DNA from: Streptomyces sp. HB132
GTDB lineage: Bacteria; Actinomycetota; Actinomycetes; Streptomycetales; Streptomycetaceae
Length of the DNA: 64,000 nt
Assembly: GCF_016909575.1 (NCBI RefSeq)
Contig: NZ_JAFBGA010000011.1
Coordinates: forward strand, 142,665-206,664
Reading direction: 5' to 3'
Below are positions 59,451-64,000 of the stretch, piece after piece. Below the pieces are notes generated by a model. That model was not told the DNA's origin and did no database searches. It saw nothing but the letters and a program-made list of their open reading frames with translations. The stretch's first letter is position 1, and each line of letters begins with the position of its first letter. Both the position numbers and the translations under genes were made by a program.

Positions 59451-60818
59451 GTGGCAGAGAAAGCCGCACGACGGGACCGCACCCACTATCTCTACATCGC
59501 CGTGATCGCCGCTGTGGCGCTTGGTATCACGGTGGGTCTGGTGTTTCCGGACTTCGCCGTGGAGCTCAAGCCGATCGGTGCGGGTTTCGTCAACCTCATC
59601 AAGATGATGATCTCGCCGATCATCTTCTGCACGATCGTGCTGGGGGTCGGCTCCGTACGAAAGGCCGCCAAGGTCGGCGCCGTCGGTGGCCTGGCCCTCG
59701 GCTACTTCCTGGTGATGTCGACCGTCGCCCTGGCCATCGGCCTCGTCGTCGGCAACATCCTGGAGCCCGGTTCCAGCCTCCACCTCACCGACGCGGCCCG
59801 CGCCGCGGGTGAGGAGCAGGCCGCGGGGGCCAGCGAGTCCACCGTCGACTTCCTGCTCGGCATCATCCCCACCACCATGGTGTCGGCCTTCACCGAGGGT
59901 GAGGTCCTGCAGACCCTCCTCATCGCTCTCCTCGCCGGCTTCGCGCTCCAGGCCATGGGCTCGGCCGGAGAGCCGGTCATCCGAGGCATCGGCCACATCC
60001 AGCGCCTCGTCTTCCGCATCCTCGCCATGATCATGTGGGCGGCCCCGGTGGGCGCGTTCGGTGCGATGGCGGCGGTGGTCGGCGAGACCGGCGTGGACGC
60101 GCTGAAGTCCCTCGCGATCATCATGATCGGCTTCTACGTCACCTGCGCGCTCTTCGTGTTCCTGATCCTGGGCGCGATCCTGCGGCTGGTGGCCGGGATG
60201 AACATCTTCTCCCTGCTGAAGTACCTGGGCCGCGAGTTCCTGCTGATCGTCTCCACCTCCTCCTCCGAGTCGGCCCTGCCGCGGCTGATCGCGAAGATGG
60301 AGCACATGGGTGTCAGCAAGCCGGTCGTCGGCATCACCGTGCCGACCGGCTACTCCTTCAACCTCGACGGCACCGCGATCTACCTCACGATGGCCTCGCT
60401 CTTCATCGCCAACGCGACGGGCGACCCGCTCAGCATCAGCGAGCAGATCTCGCTGCTGATCTTCATGGTGATCGCGTCGAAGGGTGCGGCAGGCGTCACC
60501 GGCGCCGGTCTGGCCACCCTCGCGGGCGGCCTCCAGTCGCACCGCCCCGAGCTGGTCGACGGTGTCGGGCTGATCGTCGGCATCGACCGCTTCATGAGCG
60601 AGGCGCGCGCCCTGACGAACTTCGCGGGCAACGCGGTCGCCACGGTGCTGGTCGGCACCTGGACCAAGGAGATCGACCGGGACCGGGTGGACCAGGTCCT
60701 CTCCGGTGCACTCCCGTTCGACGAGTCGACGATGACCGACGACGCCCACAGCGGCGAGCCGCACGTCCCGGACGCCCGGGAGGGCGGCGAGGACAAGCCC
60801 TCCCTCGCGAAGGTGTAA
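59451..60818 (+). CDS. dctA: C4-dicarboxylate transporter DctA
   Basis: Proton/sodium-coupled uptake of succinate, fumarate and malate. 455 aa, glutamate/aspartate:cation symporter family with about 8 helices. Landmarks: PIGAGFVNLIKMMISPIIFC, the LIVSTSSSESALPRLIAKME hairpin, GYSFNLDGTAIYLTMASLFI and KGAAGVTGAGLATLAGGL. The C-terminal ~40 residues are acidic and cytoplasmic. GTG start after GAGGAG. Regulated by the divergent two-component system. Confidence 0.94.
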   Translation: MAEKAARRDRTHYLYIAVIAAVALGITVGLVFPDFAVELKPIGAGFVNLIKMMISPIIFCTIVLGVGSVRKAAKVGAVGGLALGYFLVMSTVALAIGLVVGNILEPGSSLHLTDAARAAGEEQAAGASESTVDFLLGIIPTTMVSAFTEGEVLQTLLIALLAGFALQAMGSAGEPVIRGIGHIQRLVFRILAMIMWAAPVGAFGAMAAVVGETGVDALKSLAIIMIGFYVTCALFVFLILGAILRLVAGMNIFSLLKYLGREFLLIVSTSSSESALPRLIAKMEHMGVSKPVVGITVPTGYSFNLDGTAIYLTMASLFIANATGDPLSISEQISLLIFMVIASKGAAGVTGAGLATLAGGLQSHRPELVDGVGLIVGIDRFMSEARALTNFAGNAVATVLVGTWTKEIDRDRVDQVLSGALPFDESTMTDDAHSGEPHVPDAREGGEDKPSLAKV

Positions 60819-60836
60819 GGAAACAGGCAGGTGAGT

Positions 60837-60866
60837 CGGCCGGTACGGGAGCCCCCGTACCGGCCG
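60837..60866 (+). terminator. Terminator after dctA
   Basis: Perfect 13-bp stem, left arm CGGCCGGTACGGG, loop AGCC, right arm CCCGTACCGGCCG. Confidence 0.9.
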
Positions 60867-60947
60867 TGTTCGTCATGGCAGACTGTCGTTTCACCGCGAG
60901 CACACGGGTGCGATACGCGTTCCGTACACGCGCCACCGGGGAGCGGG

Positions 60948-61586
60948 ATGCACAGGAGTCTGGCGGAGACCGCCCGGGCCGCGCTGACCGCCGCGTGCGC
61001 GCCGGGTTCCGACGGGGACGCGGCCCTGCCTGCACCCCGCCTCGGGGGCGACACCACCGTCGTCGTCGCCGACACGTGCGTGCGGGGTGACCTCGGCTTC
61101 GTCCTGCTCCTCCACCGGCGCAAGGACGGTCTCGTCGCCGAGGAGCTCTTCTTCTCGCGCCGCGAGAACACGGGGGTCTGGGGAGCAGCGGAACACCTCT
61201 CGGGCAGCGGGGGGATCCCGGACCTCACCCGCCCCGAGGAAGCCGCCGCCGTTCTGCGCGGCTGGTCGCTGGTGGCGCTGGGCGACTCCGAAACGGGGAT
61301 TCTCACCGAACGGCCCCGGGCCGACGAGGGACATGAACTGGTGCGGTTCCACGTGCTGCTGGTGAACGAGGCCGTCGGCCATCTCGATCTCGGGAACACC
61401 TCCGTGGGAGCCTCCCCGGCATCCGGTCGCGTCCGGAAGCCACTCACCTCCCAGGTCGCCCTCATCGCACTGTTCCCCGAGGAGAGCGTCACCGTGCGCA
61501 CAGGGGCGGGGGCCGGCGTCCGGCCCTCGGATGAGCCGTTGGAACTGGTCGGCAGTGATGCCGCGTCCGGGGCCCCTTGGGCGTAG
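60948..61586 (+). CDS. Hypothetical protein
   Basis: A 212-aa soluble protein starting MHRSLAETARAALTAACAPG, with GLVAEELFFSRRENTGVWGA in the middle and beta-rich C-terminal half (PLTSQVALIALFPEESVTVR). GGGAGCGGG just before the ATG is a good ribosome site. I do not recognise the family. It has a tandem-repeat tract right at its stop codon. Confidence 0.6.
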   Translation: MHRSLAETARAALTAACAPGSDGDAALPAPRLGGDTTVVVADTCVRGDLGFVLLLHRRKDGLVAEELFFSRRENTGVWGAAEHLSGSGGIPDLTRPEEAAAVLRGWSLVALGDSETGILTERPRADEGHELVRFHVLLVNEAVGHLDLGNTSVGASPASGRVRKPLTSQVALIALFPEESVTVRTGAGAGVRPSDEPLELVGSDAASGAPWA

Positions 61587-61624
61587 GCCCTGTTCGGCGT
61601 AGGCCCGTTCGGCGTAGGCCCTGG
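61580..61624. repeat. Three tandem copies of a ~15-bp unit
   Basis: GGCGTAGGCCCTGTTC, GGCGTAGGCCCGTTC and GGCGTAGGCCCTGG follow one another. The first overlaps the TAG stop of the preceding gene; each copy carries an in-frame-looking TAG, so changes in copy number would not extend the protein. Confidence 0.85.
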
Positions 61625-61682
61625 AGAACGGGTTGGGCGGGGCCGCCGCCGGACGCCGTACCGCACAGGGCCGCGTCCTGAC

Positions 61683-61713
61683 TTGCCTTGACGCTGACGT
61701 CAAGGATTACGGT
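61683..61713 (+). promoter_or_regulatory. MerR-type promoter of the merR-trx operon
   Basis: -35 TTGCCT (61683-61688) and -10 TACGGT (61708-61713) separated by 19 bp, the long spacer typical of MerR-controlled promoters. The operator has perfect arms CCTTGACG / CGTCAAGG around CTGA (61686-61705) within the spacer. The predicted start coincides with the ATG at 61720, implying a leaderless mRNA. Confidence 0.8.
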
Positions 61714-61719
61714 CGCGGT

Positions 61720-62136
61720 ATGCGAATCGGGGAACTGGCCGAGCGCGCCGGGACGACGACACGGACGCTGCGGTACTACGAGTCACGGGGCCTCCTGCAC
61801 GCGCGGCGCGCGGAGAACGGCTATCGCACGTACGACGAGGACGACCTGCGGCAGATCCAGCAGATCCGGACCCTTCAGGACTTCGGATTCGACCTGGAGG
61901 AGACCCGCCCCTTCGTCGACTGCCTGCGCGCCGGCCACCCGGCGGGCGACGCCTGCCCGGCGTCACTGGCCGTCTACCGGCGCAAGATCCATGAACTGGA
62001 CTCGCTCATCGGCCAGTTGCAGGGGGTCCGGGCGGAGGTGGGCGCGCAACTGGCCCGCGCCGAACTGGAGGCTTCGGCCGACCTGCCCGACGGCCCCGAA
62101 CCACGGTGCGAACTGAACTGGGAGGACGAGAAATGA
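61720..62136 (+). CDS. MerR-family redox-type regulator
   Basis: A 138-aa MerR protein (MRIGELAERAGTTTRTLRYY, ESRGLLHARRAENGYRTYDE, DDLRQIQQIRTLQDFGFDLE). The effector region has Cys68, His73 and Cys79 (FVDCLRAGHPAGDACP), a likely metal or disulfide sensor site, and a further Cys near the end. It overlaps the thioredoxin gene by 4 nt (ATGA). Likely an oxidative/thiol-stress activator of its own operon. Confidence 0.92.
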   Translation: MRIGELAERAGTTTRTLRYYESRGLLHARRAENGYRTYDEDDLRQIQQIRTLQDFGFDLEETRPFVDCLRAGHPAGDACPASLAVYRRKIHELDSLIGQLQGVRAEVGAQLARAELEASADLPDGPEPRCELNWEDEK

Positions 62137-62474
62137 TCCATGCGGATGGTGTCGCCGAGGTGACGGACGCGACGTTCGACGCGGAGGTCCTGGGAGGTGG
62201 CACCCCGGTGCTGGTCGAGTTCACGGCCGACTGGTGCGGTCCGTGCCGCCAGCTAGCCCCGGTGCTCGGCGCCATCGCGAAGGAGGAGGCCGGCCGGGTC
62301 AAGGTGGTGCGGATCGACGTGGACCACAACCCGGGCATCACCAGCCGTTACGCCGTGCTGTCGATGCCGACCCTGATGGTGTTCCAGGGCGGCGAACCGG
62401 TGAAGTCGATGGTGGGCGCCCGCCCGAAGCGCCGCCTGCTCCAGGAGCTCGACGACGTGCTCCCGGCGGCCTGA
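62133..62474 (+). CDS. trxA: Thioredoxin
   Basis: A 113-aa thioredoxin with the canonical WCGPC motif (LVEFTADWCGPCRQLAPVLG) and the cis-Pro loop AVLSMPTLMVFQGGEPVKSM. ATG at 62133 overlaps the merR stop. Pairing with the MerR regulator suggests a disulfide-stress-inducible thioredoxin. Confidence 0.95.
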   Translation: MIHADGVAEVTDATFDAEVLGGGTPVLVEFTADWCGPCRQLAPVLGAIAKEEAGRVKVVRIDVDHNPGITSRYAVLSMPTLMVFQGGEPVKSMVGARPKRRLLQELDDVLPAA

Positions 62475-62511
62475 GACCGGGCTGGCTCAGAAGCCGCCGG
62501 GCCGGCTGTCC

Positions 62512-62899
62512 GTGCGGGGGACCCTGCCCGAACAGCTGGCCCTACGCTCCGTCGAAGCGATTCAGGCGCTTCACGAAATCCTCGGTTCCCGCGAGCGCGG
62601 CCGTGCCCCCGACCTGTGGAGCAGACGTGCGGGACTGGGTGCCGAGACGGCGGCGGCGGTCAGTCGCCTGTTCGTCACTCCGGCGGCCAGGGGCAGGGGG
62701 ATCGGCGCACTGCTGGTCGCACGGGCTGTGCGGGCAGCGCGAAAGCGCGGACTGCACCCTGATCATGACGCCGGGCACCATGACCGCGGCCGACGGCATG
62801 CTGGCTGCGGCAGGGTGCTCGATCATGGTGGACGGTAAGACGGTCGTCGAGAACAAGGGCGGCAAGACGGGCAAGCTCTGCTCGTACAAGCTCAAGTAA
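62512..62899 (+). pseudogene. Degenerate GNAT acetyltransferase joined out of frame to another coding tail
   Basis: The frame opened by GTG at 62512 reads EAIQALHEILGSRERGRAPD, then VSRLFVTPAARGRGIGALLV, which is the acetyl-CoA-binding motif A of GNAT enzymes; the N-terminal half of the domain is missing. From about 62745 that frame loses its coding character. A different frame gives 45 codons with strong GC-third-position bias from an ATG at 62764 (IMVDGKTVVENKGGKTGKLC, ending SYKLK). This looks like a deletion that fused two unrelated gene remnants. The identity of the tail is unknown. Confidence 0.6.
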
Positions 62900-62947
62900 G
62901 GCCCCCGTACCGGGCCCATCGTCCGGACTCGGGGCTCCTGCCGAGCC

Positions 62948-63484
62948 CTACCTGCACCCCATGGCGCGCAGCCCTTCCGGACGGTAGGCCGTCGCGAACT
63001 TCTCCAGCTGGGAGCGTTTCTTGTGGGCTTGTGCGTGGGAAACGGAAAGGATGACGTCGAGTACGTAGTTGCTCTTGCTTCCGCGTTTGTGACACGGGCT
63101 CATGGATACGTACCAACCGTCGGATATTACCGCGTTGCCTGATGTCCCGGATTGTTTCGGATTGGGGCCCACGGAGATCTTTTTCTGCACCTCGAAGTAT
63201 TTCTGGTCCCGAATCTCATTTATGTACAGCCTTCTGGAACCGTCGACGGTCACGACACAGTTCGACGTTTGCGGATCTCCCACCGACTCTTGCTTGGCCT
63301 TGATCTCGCCGTCCGGCAGCAGCGATCTCAGTAGGTCGGGGTCGACGGTGCGGCCGCACAGAACGCTGGGTGTGGTGGGGGCGGTGGGGCCGGTGCACGC
63401 TGTGAGCCCCGCGATGAGAGCTGCGGCGACGGTGAGGGAGGGTGCAGTGCGGCGGCGCGCGACGCGCCAAGGGGTGGTGATCAT
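62948..63484 (-). CDS. Lipoprotein, DUF3558-like (tentative)
   Basis: A 178-aa protein with a Arg-rich start and lipobox LTAC (residues ~27-30 of VAAALIAGLTACTGPTAPTT), predicting a lipid-anchored extracellular protein. The domain has paired Cys residues (VLCGRTVDPDLLRSLLPDGE; TSNCVVTVDGSRR; SMSPCHKRGSKS; LRAMGC) and resembles DUF3558-type lipoproteins. Third-position GC is lower than in the rest of the window. It is co-directional with the frameshifted gene upstream and overlaps it by 1 nt (TAATG). Confidence 0.7.
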   Translation of the reverse strand: MITTPWRVARRRTAPSLTVAAALIAGLTACTGPTAPTTPSVLCGRTVDPDLLRSLLPDGEIKAKQESVGDPQTSNCVVTVDGSRRLYINEIRDQKYFEVQKKISVGPNPKQSGTSGNAVISDGWYVSMSPCHKRGSKSNYVLDVILSVSHAQAHKKRSQLEKFATAYRPEGLRAMGCR

Positions 63485-64000
63485 TAGGGAAGGTCCCCTG
63501 ATATCCGATTGGCCGTGCTGTTTCCATTGAAAGCTGAACTCGCGATGGAGCCTGTACGCAATCGCTCGTTCTCTGCGTCGGACAGCGTGTGGTCGGGGTT
63601 GGCTGACGACCACTCTTCCCCCAACGCCTTCAGGTAATTCTGCCTGGTTTCGAAGGTTTGACTGACGTCGTTGGCTTCCTTTTCGTCGATATGTGCCTGT
63701 TCATCGAGCTGCCAGGCGTACGCCGCCGAGTCCACACCGCGCTGGACAGCGTCGCCCACGACGGGGATGAAGTTCGCGGCACCGCCCACCGCGTGGTAGC
63801 CCCACTTGGCAGGCCAGGAGGGTCGCGAGGCTGTCGATAGCCGTGCGCAGGTCTGCCTTGTGCTTCGTGAAGTCGGTGTGTGCGCCCCGCAGGATTCCGA
63901 GGACGCTCTTCGCCTCTTCGGCCGCGTCGGTGAACTGCTTCGCTGTCTTCGTCACGAACTCTCGGGTGATGGTGGCGTTCTCGCCGCTCCAGTCCGCCGC
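63484..64000 (-). pseudogene. WXG/ESX-like secreted protein gene with a frameshift, 5' end outside window
   Basis: From the right edge the minus strand reads an alpha-helical WXG-like start (DWSGENATITREFVTKTAKQ, FTDAAEEAKSVLGILRGAHT) up to about 63790. The coding frame then shifts by one to KWGYHAVGGAANFIPVVGDA and QRGVDSAAYAWQLDEQAHID, ending at 63484. Both parts have strong coding bias but are in different frames, with only CTGGCCTGCC between them. Either a real indel or a sequence error; relatives seem to have extra sequence at the join, so a deletion is likely. Confidence 0.6.

Noticed and set aside
1..64000. CRISPR arrays, tRNA/rRNA genes, insertion sequences or integrases
   Set aside because: No spaced repeat arrays, no cloverleaf or rRNA-like sequence, and no transposase or recombinase motifs were seen. 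Direct repeats found are short and promoter-associated.

Overview
The window is a gene-dense, very GC-rich stretch with strong third-position GC, many GTG/TTG starts and many start/stop overlaps. This is typical of a Streptomyces chromosome. Gene content and order match, from memory, the S. coelicolor region from chiC (SCO5376) through nucS, filP-scy, mce/meaB, icmA and pyk2-ackA-pta-pfkA2 (about SCO5423-5426). It is therefore core chromosome rather than an island. I saw no tRNA, rRNA, CRISPR array, insertion sequence or prophage. Only the last kilobase (about 62.5-64 kb) looks accessory: base use is less GC-biased and genes are broken.

Layout. 0-3.1 kb: a secreted chitinase (chiC, cut by the window edge) with a twin-repeat promoter, next to its probable two-component system. 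3.2-6.6 kb: a small membrane protein, a cobalamin adenosyltransferase, and an exporter-type ABC pair divergent from its TetR regulator. 6.7-14 kb: 3-hydroxybutyryl-CoA dehydrogenase, a STAS protein, a large P-loop membrane protein, the mismatch endonuclease NucS, a SCO5389-family protein, an LLM flavin oxidoreductase and a small zinc-ribbon-like protein. 14-18 kb: two paralogous ABC ATPase-permease pairs in tandem. 18-23 kb: the polar-growth coiled-coil genes filP and scy. 23-26 kb: methylmalonyl-CoA epimerase, a thiolase and meaB. 26-30.6 kb: two overlapping PQQ-propeller Ser/Thr kinases. 30.7-33.6 kb: a PepSY protein divergent from an OmpR-type two-component system. 33.6-42 kb: MarR, three AIM24 paralogues, DUF3817 proteins, a thiamine-binding-type protein, a CESA-like glycosyltransferase with altered catalytic motifs, and an ArsR/MFS pair. 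42-45.9 kb: isobutyryl-CoA mutase icmA behind a perfect 24-bp palindrome, a TetR regulator and a thioredoxin-TPR protein. 46-49 kb: a three-gene envelope locus (DUF6230, DUF6114, large secreted protein). 50-56 kb: pyruvate kinase, acetate kinase, phosphotransacetylase and phosphofructokinase. 57-61 kb: a CitAB/DctSR-type sensor pair and dctA. 61.7-62.5 kb: a MerR-thioredoxin operon. 62.5-64 kb: a degenerate GNAT, a lipoprotein and a frameshifted WXG/ESX-like gene.

How the genes fit together. Several belong to a B12-dependent acyl-CoA network: the cobalamin adenosyltransferase, epimerase, MeaB chaperone, IcmA and the acyl-CoA dehydrogenase/thiolase. Another block is the pyruvate/acetate node (Pyk, Pta, AckA, PfkA), followed by C4-dicarboxylate uptake with a Crp-like site. 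The rest is envelope growth and sensing: Scy/FilP, AfsK-like kinases, the Asp-rich PepSY system and the DUF6230/DUF6114 locus. The best candidates for undescribed biology are the DUF6230/DUF6114 locus with its dyad-rich 600-bp leader, the Asp-rich PepSY two-component system, the AIM24 trio and the glycosyltransferase with altered catalytic motifs.
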